A stretch of DNA of 64,000 bases from Methanococcoides orientis (GCF_021184045.1 NZ_CP073710.1:806001-870000); one strand, 5' to 3'; counted from the first letter of the stretch, positions 8,940 through 18,134 are shown. The notes: a model not told the origin generated them from the sequence alone. Translations and numbers: made by a program.

Positions 8940-10829
8940 TCAGTCTTCCAAAGAGGATACATCCCCGGGATCCATTCCAAGCTCCTGTGCCTTAAGCAAC
9001 CTTCGCATGATCTTACCGCTGCGGGTCTTTGGCAGCGAGTCAACAATTTCGATCTCGGAAGGCATTGCAATTGGGCCCAGATTCATTCTTACATGATACA
9101 TAAGATCAAGCTTCAGTTTTTCGGAATAGTTGAAGCCCATGCGAAGTATGACGAAAGCTTTGATGGAATCACCTTTCAGAGGATCAGGTTTTCCTATTAC
9201 AGCAGCTTCAGCCACGGCCTCATGGGATACAAGCGCACTCTCGACCTCTGCACTGCCAATGTTGTGGCCAGCAACGATAAGTACATCGTCAGAACGCCCC
9301 TGTATCATGATATAGCCATCCTCATCCTTTACGGCCAAGTCACCTGCACTGTAGTAATTCTGGATCGTTGTCCAATACTGGCGATATCTTTCATCATTGC
9401 CATGAACGGTTCTCATCATGGAAGGCCAGGGTTGTTTTATCACAAGGAAACCACCTGTTCCTGCAGGTACCGGGTCACCATTCTCATCCACAACATCAGC
9501 AACCACACCTGGGACAGGCCTTCCTGTGAATCCCGGTTTCATGGGTTCTCCAACCGCTGTGGTGAGCATATGCATGCCTGTCTCGGTCTGCCACCAGGTA
9601 TCCAGAATCGGACATTTTTCCTTGCCGATAACACGATAATACCACTTGAACGCTTCGGGATTTAGAGGTTCTCCGACCGAACCCAGGATCCTCAGGGAGC
9701 TCAGGTTGTACTTCCCGGGCCATTCTTCCCCTAGTCTCATGAACATGCGTATCGCTGTTGGTGCCGTATAAAAGACACTCACATCGAACTCCTCAATTAT
9801 GTTCCACCATACACCTGGATCCGGATAGTCGGGTGTTGTCTCGGAAATGAGGATCGTTGCACCCATAGAAAGAGGACCATAGACAATGTAGCTGTGGCCT
9901 GTGATCCATCCGGGATCTGCAGTACACCACATGACATCATTTTCCTTCAGGTCCAGAATATTCTTTGTGGTGTAGTAGGTGCCTACCATATAGCCACCGC
10001 ATGCATGAACTATTCCCTTGGCCGGACCGGTTGTTCCACTGGTGTAGAGGATGAACAGAGGGTCCTCGGAATCCATCATCTCAGGTTCACATTCCTTTTC
10101 CACATCTTCCATGATCTCATAGAAGTCAACCTCGATCTCAGAAAAGAGTTCCATTTGGGGAGTCATTCTTCTCAGGACCACTATCTTCTCAACACATGAG
10201 GCATTGACCACAGCTTCATCCACAAGAGACTTCAGATCAATGCGCTTACCACGCCGAAGGCTTGCATCTGCAGTAATGACGATCTTTGCCTGTGCATCCT
10301 TTATCCTGGAATGTAATGCTTTGGCACCGAAGCCTCCGAAAACGACACTGTGGACCGCACCGATACGTGCACATGCAAGCATGGCCACGATCTGCTCAGG
10401 AACCTGTGGCATATATATGCACACTTTATCCCCTTTCTCAACACCGAGGGATTTGAGACCATTGGAAAATCTCATGACATCACGGTAAAGCTGACGATAT
10501 GTGATAACCTGCTCTTCTCCACCATCGCCTATCCAGATCATTGCGACCTTGTTCCTTTTCCCATTGAATACATGGCGTTCAAGGCAATTGGAGGTTATGT
10601 TCATCCTGGCATTGGTAAACCATTTTGCATAAGGATGGTCCCATTCCAAAACCTTGTCCCACTTTTCGAACCATTCAAGTTCCTCTGCTACACTTTCCCA
10701 GTGTTTTTCAGGATCCTTGAGAGATTCACTATAGATCTTTTCATAATCCTGCATCCAGGAATTTTCCTTTACCGATGGATCAGGATAGTAACATTTACTG
10801 TCAAGCTTAATATCTAAATTTTCAGACAT
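8940..10829 (-). CDS. acs: Acetyl-coenzyme A synthetase, AMP-forming
   Basis: 629 residues, close to the usual 630-650. It catalyses acetate + ATP + CoA to acetyl-CoA + AMP + PPi in the cytoplasm. Visible motifs: the P-loop YTSGTTGPAKG; DTWWQTETG, whose Trp limits the pocket to short acyl groups; YSAGDLAVKDEDGY; GRSDDVLIVAGHNIGSAEVE; and PKTRSGKIMRR with the catalytic, acetylation-prone Lys606. ATG is at 10829. Relatives in Methanosarcinaceae assimilate or scavenge acetate; propionate is a possible alternative substrate. The gene stands alone, with a 450-base upstream region that includes a strong hairpin at 11013-11040. Confidence 0.93.
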   Translation of the reverse strand: MSENLDIKLDSKCYYPDPSVKENSWMQDYEKIYSESLKDPEKHWESVAEELEWFEKWDKVLEWDHPYAKWFTNARMNITSNCLERHVFNGKRNKVAMIWIGDGGEEQVITYRQLYRDVMRFSNGLKSLGVEKGDKVCIYMPQVPEQIVAMLACARIGAVHSVVFGGFGAKALHSRIKDAQAKIVITADASLRRGKRIDLKSLVDEAVVNASCVEKIVVLRRMTPQMELFSEIEVDFYEIMEDVEKECEPEMMDSEDPLFILYTSGTTGPAKGIVHACGGYMVGTYYTTKNILDLKENDVMWCTADPGWITGHSYIVYGPLSMGATILISETTPDYPDPGVWWNIIEEFDVSVFYTAPTAIRMFMRLGEEWPGKYNLSSLRILGSVGEPLNPEAFKWYYRVIGKEKCPILDTWWQTETGMHMLTTAVGEPMKPGFTGRPVPGVVADVVDENGDPVPAGTGGFLVIKQPWPSMMRTVHGNDERYRQYWTTIQNYYSAGDLAVKDEDGYIMIQGRSDDVLIVAGHNIGSAEVESALVSHEAVAEAAVIGKPDPLKGDSIKAFVILRMGFNYSEKLKLDLMYHVRMNLGPIAMPSEIEIVDSLPKTRSGKIMRRLLKAQELGMDPGDVSSLED

Positions 10830-11012
10830 GTTTCTCTATTCCTAACTAATATTCATTACAGATTTCACATGACCTGACTTCGTTTCAGATCAAATGAACT
10901 CAGCTTTGGAACCATGCAAGAGATTCCACTAGGAGGAGAATACAGCTGCCTGCTATGGAAATCGATGGGACCAAATAAGGAAGAGATAATGAAACCACAG
11001 GTTAATAGTTCC

Positions 11013-11040
11013 CATCCATCATGAATAATGATGATGGATG
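11013..11040. promoter_or_regulatory. Perfect 10-base inverted repeat upstream of acs
   Basis: CATCCATCAT and ATGATGGATG flank an 8-base centre, about 185 bases upstream of the acs ATG, in a 454-base region (10830-11283) that holds no gene. It could be an operator or a structure in the acs leader, or a terminator for the M28 gene read from the other side, although it lies 240 bases past that stop. Confidence 0.35.
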
Positions 11041-11283
11041 TATTTATCTGTTGTGGTCTTTGGATTAGCAACCCATTGAATAAAAAAAGACATCAATGGA
11101 ACCAAAAATACAGAAATGCCATAATATAGACTCCTGTTGTTCGCAAAGAAAATGATAAAAAAAGGATGTATGACCATCAGTTATTAGAGACCACAATCTC
11201 AATGCAAGTGTACAACCTTTTGAAATAGATTAAACTAATTTTATAGACTCCTTTGAAGAATTTTGCTCTAAAAAAATCAGCAG

Positions 11284-12513
11284 TTAATCACAATTCTCTA
11301 CAATATCCTTTAATGCAGCTGCAACTTCCACAAGTTTATCGCAGTCAATAATGTCTGGTATATCTTTTTCTGTATGTGTAATTGTTTTCATCAAAAAAGG
11401 AATACACTCAGATGTTAATGCCATCGTTTCTATGCTATTTTGTGCAAATATCATATGGTCTCCGCTATACCAGGGTCCCCCCTCTGTTAGGCCCTTGTAG
11501 TTTGATAAAGTGCCACAGATATTTCGTTTTGTTTTATCTGAACACTCATAGAATGAATAAGCAGTTTTACCTTTTTTGTAACCAACATCATCTATATTGA
11601 TTGCCAGAATTATTTTATCAAACTCTTTTTGATATTTATGCAGGTAATCCATCTGCCCTGCTACACTGTAGTGATCCTCCCCATTGAAAGCCACAATTTC
11701 AATACAAATATTGCTTTGATGATCGGAAAGCATTTCAGCAAGGAGTAATAGGACCACTGTCCCTGAAGCATTATCTGATGCACCTGGTGTGCTTGCCCTT
11801 GAATCTATGTGTGCACAAATAACAATTTTCTTATCTGCGTCTGGATTTTTCCGCACAATGACATTACAGGCAGTTGAAGGGATTCTTTTGGAATTGATCC
11901 TTAACTTGAACATGCCCCCTGTTCCTTTAGCTATTTCATCACCAACATCGTCCGTGCAATATGCAGAAGGGATGTCAAAATCACCATCTTCTATAAGAGG
12001 ATAGGGATATATTGCCCCTACAAGTTCGGGTTTGATTTCTGTCGCAGTGACTATAGCTGCTGGTTCTTTTGTTTCTAAAAGAGAATATATTTTCTTATGA
12101 TCTTCCGGGTTATAGAACACAAAATTTTTAGGCATCAGCGGTTCATCGCATATTTTACCTTTCATCAATAGGATCTTGCCCCTACAGTTGCATTTTTCTA
12201 ATTCTTCAACGGTAGTAACCGTTTCTAATTCCGCTTCTACATCACACCCAAGAGAAAAAGGGCTTGGATATATCTCAAACGATCTGTCAATAGCTCTAAG
12301 GGAAGATTCCCCGCTCTCAAAATCCATGCAACTAAAGGACTCGCTTTCAACTGCATATCCATAAGGGCTGACAATCCTCGCAAAAAAGTCTGTTGCTTCA
12401 CGATTGCCTGCCGAACCAGTGCTTCTGGTAGGCTTTACATCACATAAAGCATTCAAATAGACCTTTGCTTTTTCTGAATATTCTTCATTCTCAGTTCTTA
12501 TATTAAATTTCAT
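11284..12513 (-). CDS. M28-family zinc aminopeptidase
   Basis: 409 residues, cytoplasmic (no signal peptide). All five expected metal ligands of the M28 co-catalytic zinc site can be placed: His235 (AHIDSR), Asp247 (GASDNASG), Glu279 with its preceding catalytic-base region (FNGEDH), Asp308 (NIDDVG) and His380 (ITHTEKD). An apical or PA-like insertion region lies around residues 90-215. The enzyme probably removes N-terminal residues from peptides. The ATG start at 12513 is followed directly by coding sequence with no alternative. The gene is separate from its neighbours and faces away from the GyrI-like gene. Confidence 0.88.
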   Translation of the reverse strand: MKFNIRTENEEYSEKAKVYLNALCDVKPTRSTGSAGNREATDFFARIVSPYGYAVESESFSCMDFESGESSLRAIDRSFEIYPSPFSLGCDVEAELETVTTVEELEKCNCRGKILLMKGKICDEPLMPKNFVFYNPEDHKKIYSLLETKEPAAIVTATEIKPELVGAIYPYPLIEDGDFDIPSAYCTDDVGDEIAKGTGGMFKLRINSKRIPSTACNVIVRKNPDADKKIVICAHIDSRASTPGASDNASGTVVLLLLAEMLSDHQSNICIEIVAFNGEDHYSVAGQMDYLHKYQKEFDKIILAINIDDVGYKKGKTAYSFYECSDKTKRNICGTLSNYKGLTEGGPWYSGDHMIFAQNSIETMALTSECIPFLMKTITHTEKDIPDIIDCDKLVEVAAALKDIVENCD

Positions 12514-12855
12514 ATTAATTTCTCCAAGAATTGATCTAACCCATCTTTGCCAGTCAGAAGACAGCTCCTTATTTTAATGTGAATTAATCTGTACCCATCC
12601 ATACATAGATCTTCATCGTAAAAAATCTATTTGCTATAATCAACATTTAATAATAGTCAATCAACATTCCTAGTTGACATTTTTCCACCCCTTGAGTTTA
12701 ACTGTGCCTTTTGGAATTGAATAAATAATCAATTGCATGATGTTCCCATACAGGATTTTCTGGTAAGGAATGATTGTTACTTTCAATCAACTTACTATGA
12801 GTTTTTATAGTACTTATTACAGAAAATAATTTGAAATTAAAAGTGGGTGATAAGC
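12514..12855. other. Divergent intergenic region between the M28 peptidase and the GyrI-like gene
   Basis: 340 bases holding the two promoters. A TATA-like TTTTTATAG near 12800 serves the plus-strand gene. On the minus strand a short run (ENPVWEHHAIDYLF, about 12725-12775) looks protein-like but is soon broken by stops in every frame. I do not call a gene. Confidence 0.4.
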
Positions 12856-13344
12856 TTGGAAATTCTAAAAGAAACAGAGATAACAGAATTAGAAGAAAGA
12901 ACCGTAGCATGCGTTTCCTTTGTCGGCAACTATGTGGGTAAGGTCGAGGTCTTTGCAGAGCTGTTCGGTAAATTGGGCAACTGGGCAGGCCCGAAGCAAT
13001 TGATAGGACCGAATACTCTTTTTATGTCTGCCTATTACGATGATCCGGGTGTTACCCCTCCAGAAGAACTTAAACTGGATGCGTGCATGACCATCGACGA
13101 TGATGTTGAAGTTGAGGGTGAGATCAAGAAGCAGAAACTTCCCGGTGGAAAGTATGTAGTAATGCATGCAGAACTGAAAGGAGCAGAAGAATATGGCCCT
13201 GCATGGGAAAAGATCGTAGGGTGGCTTATGGAAAATAATCTTGAAATGGATATGTCCCGGGCAAGTTATGAGATATATTTGAATGATCCAGAGGAGCATC
13301 CGGAAAAGCATCATATTCTTGATATATGCATGCCAGTCAAGTGA
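12856..13344 (+). CDS. GyrI-like (AraC effector-binding/SOUL-fold) small-molecule-binding protein
   Basis: 162 residues forming a stand-alone GyrI-like domain, the ligand-binding module also found at the C-terminus of MerR/AraC regulators. Recognisable blocks are ERTVACVSFVGNY near the start, AYYDDP, and the C-terminal ASYEIYLNDPEEHPEKH followed by a final strand DICMPV. The start is set by the ribosome-binding site GGTGAT (12846-12851), an exact match to the 16S tail, which fits the TTG at 12856. The in-frame GTG at 12847 overlaps that site and is rejected. It may sense lipophilic cations or amphiphiles. The domain also occurs at the end of the MerR regulator at 43.6 kb. Confidence 0.82.
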   Translation: MEILKETEITELEERTVACVSFVGNYVGKVEVFAELFGKLGNWAGPKQLIGPNTLFMSAYYDDPGVTPPEELKLDACMTIDDDVEVEGEIKKQKLPGGKYVVMHAELKGAEEYGPAWEKIVGWLMENNLEMDMSRASYEIYLNDPEEHPEKHHILDICMPVK

Positions 13345-13456
13345 ATAAGAACCAGAGGGGCATTTCTGAAATGTAAATGCTTCTCTTAACAATCGTAATC
13401 TGGGATTGGAAGTATGGGATAGAAGGAGTAGTGGAAAAGTTTGAAAAATGGTAATC

Positions 13457-13478
13457 AGAAAGGTTGTTAACCCTTTCT
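13457..13478. terminator. Hairpin between the convergent GyrI-like and SDH-protease genes
   Basis: AGAAAGG and CCTTTCT form a 7-base stem that can extend through TT/AA with one bulged C, centred between the two convergent gene ends and followed by AT-rich DNA on both sides. Confidence 0.5.
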
Positions 13479-13505
13479 TAAAATCAAGTAATTCAAAAAA
13501 TCAAT

Positions 13506-14273
13506 TTACTCAATATATTCCACGCTCATCTTTGCAGACCTGAAAAACTTCATGAAATCATGGACTTCTGAAGGCAATTCAGTGCTGACCGGCAGCCCCA
13601 GTTCAATAGCCTCTTTTGCAGAGATCGGAGTGACATGTATCATCTCTCCACTTAATAGTTTTTGAGCAACGGAGTTCCTTTTTTCTTCATCTTGAATTTT
13701 GTCCTCAAGCAATTCCATGATAACATCTTTTGTAAGCTCCATTGCTTTTTTTGAGATCTCGCTCATGATGATGGTAGTGTCATCAGCATCCATTCCTTTC
13801 TTTTCGGCTGCATAGATCCATGAGGGTGCCGGGTATGTTCCACGAATGAGATCACCCACCTGTGGGTCTATTGGACCTATGACTGCATCAGGATCCATTA
13901 AAATCTCATCTGCAGCAAGGGCAATGATGGTACCCCCTGACATGCAATAGTGTGGAATCATTATCCTGACCTTTTCTTTATGATTATTAAGAGCCCGTGC
14001 GATCTGTATGCTGGCATGCATTTGACCTCCAGGTGTTTGCATGATAATATCTATGGGCCGGTCACCGGTCTCCCTGATGGCTCGAAGTACCTGTTCAGCA
14101 TCCTCAACATCTATGTATTGATAGACAGGAAAACCTAACATGGAAACTGCTTCTTTCCTGTGTATCATGGTAAGAACCTTTGTGCCCCACATGCGCTCCA
14201 TCCGTTTGATCATGGAAAGCCTTTGCATCTTAATTTTCTTGAGCTGGGACTGAGGATAGACAAAAGCGTACAA
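13506..14273 (-). CDS. SDH-family (ClpP/SppA-fold) membrane serine protease; true start probably upstream
   Basis: A serine-dehydrogenase-proteinase (PF01972-type) protein. After a basic linker come VLTMIHRKE, IDIIMQTPGG (oxyanion-hole loop, about residues 75-83), PHYCMSGG with the nucleophile Ser112, and DPDAVIGPIDPQVG. These belong to the ClpP/crotonase-fold protease found in many archaea. The first ATG/GTG/TTG codon in frame is TTG at 14273, but this starts inside a hydrophobic helix that continues upstream in the same frame (EILIILFLIFFLYAFVYP). Relatives carry this N-terminal membrane anchor. A purine-rich AAGGGGG at 14344-14350 precedes ATC/ATT/CTG codons near 14334-14342, so an unusual start there is likely. 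Confidence 0.82.
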   Translation of the reverse strand: MYAFVYPQSQLKKIKMQRLSMIKRMERMWGTKVLTMIHRKEAVSMLGFPVYQYIDVEDAEQVLRAIRETGDRPIDIIMQTPGGQMHASIQIARALNNHKEKVRIMIPHYCMSGGTIIALAADEILMDPDAVIGPIDPQVGDLIRGTYPAPSWIYAAEKKGMDADDTTIIMSEISKKAMELTKDVIMELLEDKIQDEEKRNSVAQKLLSGEMIHVTPISAKEAIELGLPVSTELPSEVHDFMKFFRSAKMSVEYIE

Positions 14274-14385
14274 GAAGAAGATCAGAAATAAGATTATCAG
14301 AATTTCTGTGACGGTGATTTCGGAAATCGAGACCAGAATGATACCCCCTTGATCAGAAATAATATTTACTATATTACTTTTTAGT

Positions 14386-15003
14386 TACATAACCCATATA
14401 ACCTTACTTTTCTAATCTTTTTCTACATCAATGAGATTGTCAAATTAGAAGCTAAAGTAAAAGAGTTGGGTTCAGTCCATGCATATATGGATACTGATTC
14501 CATCTTTGTTCCTCCTGAGCAAGCCCAGGAGATTGTTGATCTTACTGTAATGAACCTGATCGAGAAGGGAGTTGTAGATAACAAGGACTTTGTGAGGACT
14601 GAGAGTTTTTCATTAAGGCTTAGACCTACTGGAGCAAGGAAGGTTACTGAAGAGTTCAATTCAGTAATGAACCACAAGACAAGGTCGAATACAGGAAAAA
14701 GAACAGTTCTTGGGATCTGTCCTGTTGTTGAAGGCAAGGGAGTTAAGCCATCAGCTTGTTGGAAAGAGGAAAACGATTGAGTTTAGCAGACCTGTTTATG
14801 TAGCTCAAAGAGATGATTCTGATCTGCTGAGGAAGAGGATCATTGACATGCCTTACACCGAATGGAAGGAGATGGGATTCTCTAAGGGTACATTGCTTTA
14901 CATGAAGCAGAATGCCAAGAGTGATAAGCCGTTTACTCTCAATGCTCATGTAAGGACAAGATTAGAGATGGGGATGCATCTTAAAAAGAGCATGATGGCT
15001 TAA
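14386..15003 (+). pseudogene. Collapsed PolB-Cas1 remnant (casposon-like)
   Basis: Two overlapping frames. The first (open 14386-14780) reads HAYMDTDSIFVPPEQAQEI, the YxDTDS catalytic C-motif of a family B DNA polymerase. It passes without a break into VDLTVMNLIEKGVVDNKDF, which resembles the C-terminal helical domain of Cas1. A +1 shift near 14710-14770 then continues with KARELSHQLVGKRKTI (the Cas1 end motif) and an appended helix-turn-helix-like tail (IIDMPYTEWKEMGFSKGTL) ending at TAA 15001-15003. PolB next to a Cas1 with an extra C-terminal DNA-binding domain is the gene pair of casposons. Here most of PolB and the first half of Cas1 are gone. The assignment rests on motif recognition, not a database match. 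Confidence 0.55.
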
Positions 15004-15110
15004 GCTATGATTAAATATAATGTTGCCTTTGATTCAGAACGATTTAGCAAAAAAATCAAAGAAGGGTTAGATTACCCTTCAGAATTCTCAATAAGCATAA
15101 TGATGGTCTC

Positions 15111-16139
15111 TGCGTCTTTGATCAGCTCTTCAGCGACCTTGACAACGGCATTTCCAACCTCAAATTGGTGCGGGAGCAACTCAAGATATACCATCAGGCA
15201 GTCTTGAAGAAGGCCTTTGAGGGAGAGCTTACGAGGGAATGGAGGGAACAGCAGACTAATCTTCCGGATGCGGAGGATTTGCTAGAGCAGATTCGGGTGG
15301 AACGGGAAGAGAGTTACAAGAAGAAGCTTGAGGAATGGAAAAGAGCTGTTAAAGAGTGGGAGGATGCAGGGAAAGAAGGAAAGAAACCCAGTCGACCCAA
15401 GAAACCCAAAGAAACAAAACCACTCACTATCAATGAGCTTTCCAAATTACAAATTACCCCCCAAGAGTGGAAATGGACGAAAATTGGAAATTTAACACTT
15501 GGGGTAGAATATGGAACATCTGCAAAATCACAAAAATCAGGAGATGTTCCGGTATTACGAATGGGAAATATTCAAAATGGGAAATTTGATTGGGGAGATT
15601 TGGTTTTTACAAGCGACAAGGCAGAAATTGAAAAATATTTACTAAAAAAAGATGATGTTCTTTTCAACCGCACAAATAGCCCCGAATTAGTTGGTAAAAC
15701 TGCCATTTACAAAAGTGAAAGACCTTCTGTTTTTGCAGGCTATTTGATAAGGATAAATCAACTTCAAAAATATATAGTTGCAGATTTTCTAAACTATTTT
15801 CTGAACTCCCACACTGCAAAAATGCATGGAAATTCAGTAAAAACAGATGGTGTAAACCAATCAAACATAAATGGAGAAAAACTTAGCAATTATCCATTCC
15901 CACTCTGTTCCTTCCTCGAACAACAAGCCATCGTAACCGAAATCGAAACACGCCTTTCGGTTTGTGATAAAGTCGAACAGGACATCGAAGAAAACCTTGA
16001 AAGGGCCGAAGCATTGCGACAGAGCATCTTGAAAAAAGCGTTTGAAGGAAAGCTACTCAATGAACGGGAGCTGGAAGAGGCACGAAACGCTCCAGATTGG
16101 GAACCTGCCGAAGTTTTGTTGGAACAAATTAAGACCTAA
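15111..16139 (+). pseudogene. hsdS: Type I restriction-modification specificity subunit HsdS, 5'-truncated
   Basis: About 342 codons covering the second half of an HsdS. It has the central conserved helix (LFSDLDNGISNLK ... LKIYHQAVLKKAFEGEL), a second target-recognition domain (about 15450-15900: WKWTKIGNLTLG ... DVPVLRMGNIQNG), and the C-terminal conserved helix (LEQQAIVTEIETRLSVCD ... LRQSILKKAFEGKLL). The two conserved helices repeat each other, as in intact HsdS. The first recognition domain is absent: homology stops abruptly near 15111 with no start codon, beside the PolB-Cas1 remnant. A TTG at 15165 could start a half-length protein. No hsdM or hsdR is present. Half-HsdS proteins can dimerise, so activity is not excluded. 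Confidence 0.75.
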
Positions 16140-16160
16140 AAAGCGAACAAAAAATAATTC

Positions 16161-16784
16161 TCATGCCTTATTGACCCTTTCGACCCGGTCCTGTTCCTCC
16201 CATTTATCCCTGTACTTGTACAATGTACTTGCAGGAACGTTCATCACCCTCGAGATTTCGGACCATGTCAGACCCTTATCCCTGTACTTCATGACCTCTT
16301 TTTTGTTCGGCTCTTTGGTGGGTCTCCCCCATGTTTTCTTTTCCCTCCGGTGGCGCTCTATGCCAACCTTTATCCGTTCCCTCATGATCCTCTTCTCATT
16401 TTCTGCAACCCATCCAAAGATAGATATTAACAGCTTCCTGTAATGAGGGTCACCAGATGTGGACCATGCCTCACTGGGGCTCAAGGAGACCACCCTGACG
16501 CCTTTATCTTCAAATTCCATAAGATTAAGGGTGTCGATAAAAGTCCTCCCAAGCCGCGAGATTTCGAACAGATAGATCGTCTTCACTTCATGAGACTCGA
16601 TATATTTCAGGAGCTTTTTGAACCCGGGTCGCTCTGGAGCCGGAACACTCCCACTGATGCCCTCGTCAAAGAATATCTGCTCCGGAGGAATGCCCTTGTT
16701 CTTGAGCTGGACTATTTGGGTATCGATGTTCTGATCTTTCGTACTTGTCCTTGCATATCCAACTGAATTTTCAGAAGATTCCAT
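16161..16784 (-). CDS. Serine recombinase (resolvase/invertase family)
   Basis: 207 residues. The N-terminal catalytic domain has the active Ser14 in YARTSTKDQN, plus FDEGISGS and IYLFEISRLGRTFIDTL, which contributes catalytic arginines. It is followed by the E-helix region ENEKRIMRERIKVGIERHR. The C-terminus is a Hin/resolvase-type helix-turn-helix (LTWSEISRVMNVPASTLYKYRDKW) after a WGRPTK hinge. Such enzymes cut and exchange DNA at short inverted or direct sites. The gene is intact with an ATG start, and converges on the truncated hsdS 21 bases away. It may have caused the rearrangements seen here or be the integrase of a small element. Confidence 0.9.
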   Translation of the reverse strand: MESSENSVGYARTSTKDQNIDTQIVQLKNKGIPPEQIFFDEGISGSVPAPERPGFKKLLKYIESHEVKTIYLFEISRLGRTFIDTLNLMEFEDKGVRVVSLSPSEAWSTSGDPHYRKLLISIFGWVAENEKRIMRERIKVGIERHRREKKTWGRPTKEPNKKEVMKYRDKGLTWSEISRVMNVPASTLYKYRDKWEEQDRVERVNKA

Positions 16785-16899
16785 TAAACATATTTTGTGT
16801 TACAGATCTTTTATAAAGTTGTTCTCATTGTTTTATGGAACCAAATAGACATGTATTGTGGGATCTAATTCAAAAAAAAAGAAATATGCGAGGATGGCC

Positions 16900-17142
16900 T
16901 TATGGTTTATAAGAACCACGTTTATAGGTGATGCTTTTGATTTTATCAATAGGTATAAACTCAGATTCATCGGAATCTTCTACAATAATACCATTATATA
17001 AGAATACGATTTTATCTAATTCATCAAACAAGTCTTCTTGGCAACCATCGTTATCTTCTTCGAGAAATTTTTCTCTATATTCAATCGATACATTTGATAT
17101 CGGTCCAATTTCATATGTTATAGTATAACCTCCTACTTCCAA
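16900..17142 (-). CDS. Small acidic hypothetical protein
   Basis: About 80 codons with a composition typical of a soluble acidic protein: FLEEDNDGCQEDLFDELDKI in the middle and a final strand IDKIKSITYKRGSYKP. I do not recognise a family. The only standard start codon is TTG at 17142. However, a strong ribosome-binding sequence GGAGGT lies just inside it at 17127-17132, which suggests the true start may be a few codons later at a non-standard codon such as ATA. The next gene upstream is divergent. It belongs to the accessory island. Confidence 0.45.
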   Translation of the reverse strand: MEVGGYTITYEIGPISNVSIEYREKFLEEDNDGCQEDLFDELDKIVFLYNGIIVEDSDESEFIPIDKIKSITYKRGSYKP

Positions 17143-17408
17143 TAAAATGTGATATTACTTATACATATTCATATTAAGTATTATCACTTACCTTAATGGG
17201 TATCATTGTGCACTTCATTTTAACCCCCTCCATTCTCCTATTGCAACCATATGTTCTGAGGCTTCCGAGAATCATCCAGATTAAGCTTTTTTGGGTGGAG
17301 TTATGTCATCGCATGGAATGGACTAAAAACGCTTAAAACTGCTTGTTATAAGAGTAAAAAATAATTTACCCTTAAACATTTAAATATTATTTTTGCATTG
17401 AATAAACA

Positions 17409-18134
17409 ATGAAGTGGCAAAAAATTTCAGAGGAAGATGTTGCTGATAAATTATACGATTTTATAAAAGAATACTTTGACGACTTTGGCCATAAAATTGG
17501 AACCAATTGGTGGTTTACACCTTCATGGTCACCCTTTGTAGAAGCTTGTTTTTTGATATGGGGTGAGAAATTAAACTATAAAGTAGGGGCTTCTTATACT
17601 CAGGATAATGTTCCTATATTTTTAAGAGAAATTGGAGTCATTTCAGATATAGATAAATTTCAAAAACCTATTGACAGAGGCTTCGATTTGTCTTGGCATA
17701 CTGAAAATTACGACTTCATATTGGGGCTAGAGCATGAAGAAACAATAAAAGGTAATTTTGGAAACACGGTCGAAAATCACCTCCAGAACATATATGATGA
17801 AATCGAAAAATTACGATCGTATTAGGGAAAATTCAAAATTATCGTCACAAGACCTCGCCTGCGAAAAATCAATGGAATAAAAGATAATTACCCTGATGTA
17901 ATAACGCATTATAGGGATAAATTGTCAGAGAGACTTTTAGAAATCACTCCTCATGATGATGAAAAATGGATAATAATCTTAATTGCTCCTGAGAAAAATT
18001 TAGGAACAAAACAAAGGACTACAAAAATATTGTTTTATTCATATATGTGGGAAACTGATCAACTATCACAAATAACTGAAAAAAGTTTCGAAGTATTCGT
18101 GGATGATGATTTTATGGTAAAAAGAAAAAAATAA
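17409..18134 (+). CDS. Hypothetical protein with one internal in-frame TAG (candidate pyrrolysine or read-through codon)
   Basis: From ATG at 17409 a single frame runs 241 sense/TAG codons to TAA at 18132-18134, broken only by TAG at 17823-17825 after codon 138. The part before is a soluble protein with aromatic clusters (GTNWWFTPSWSPFVEACF). The part after, 102 codons, remains open in AT-rich DNA and has regular beta-type hydrophobic patterning (KWIIILIAPEK, TKILFYSYMWE), so it looks coding rather than accidental. In a pyrrolysine-decoding methanogen the TAG may be translated. Otherwise it truncates the protein to 138 residues and a TTG at 17922 would have to start a 70-residue second product. 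I recognise no family. The neighbour is an HNH nuclease on the other strand. Confidence 0.6.

Noticed and set aside
8886-9665. Long plus-strand frame over the 3' part of acs
   Set aside because: Shadow of the highly conserved acs frame; its product has no coherent composition.
10865-11071. 68-codon minus-strand frame upstream of acs
   Set aside because: Covers a perfect hairpin and has low-complexity, non-protein-like composition with no ribosome-binding site.
12698-12780. Possible C-terminal protein remnant on the minus strand (ENPVWEHHAIDYLF, then a shifted IPKGTVKLKGWKNVN)
   Set aside because: Only about 30 codons across two frames with no family match; could be chance in an intergenic region.
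15007-15207. Plus-strand frame starting MIKYNVAFDSERF between the Cas1 and HsdS remnants
   Set aside because: Overlaps the clearly homologous HsdS frame and becomes Ser/Thr-rich shadow sequence.
17922-18134. Independent 70-residue gene starting at TTG
   Set aside because: The frame is open upstream to the TAG of the preceding gene and has no ribosome-binding site, so it is treated as the continuation of that gene.
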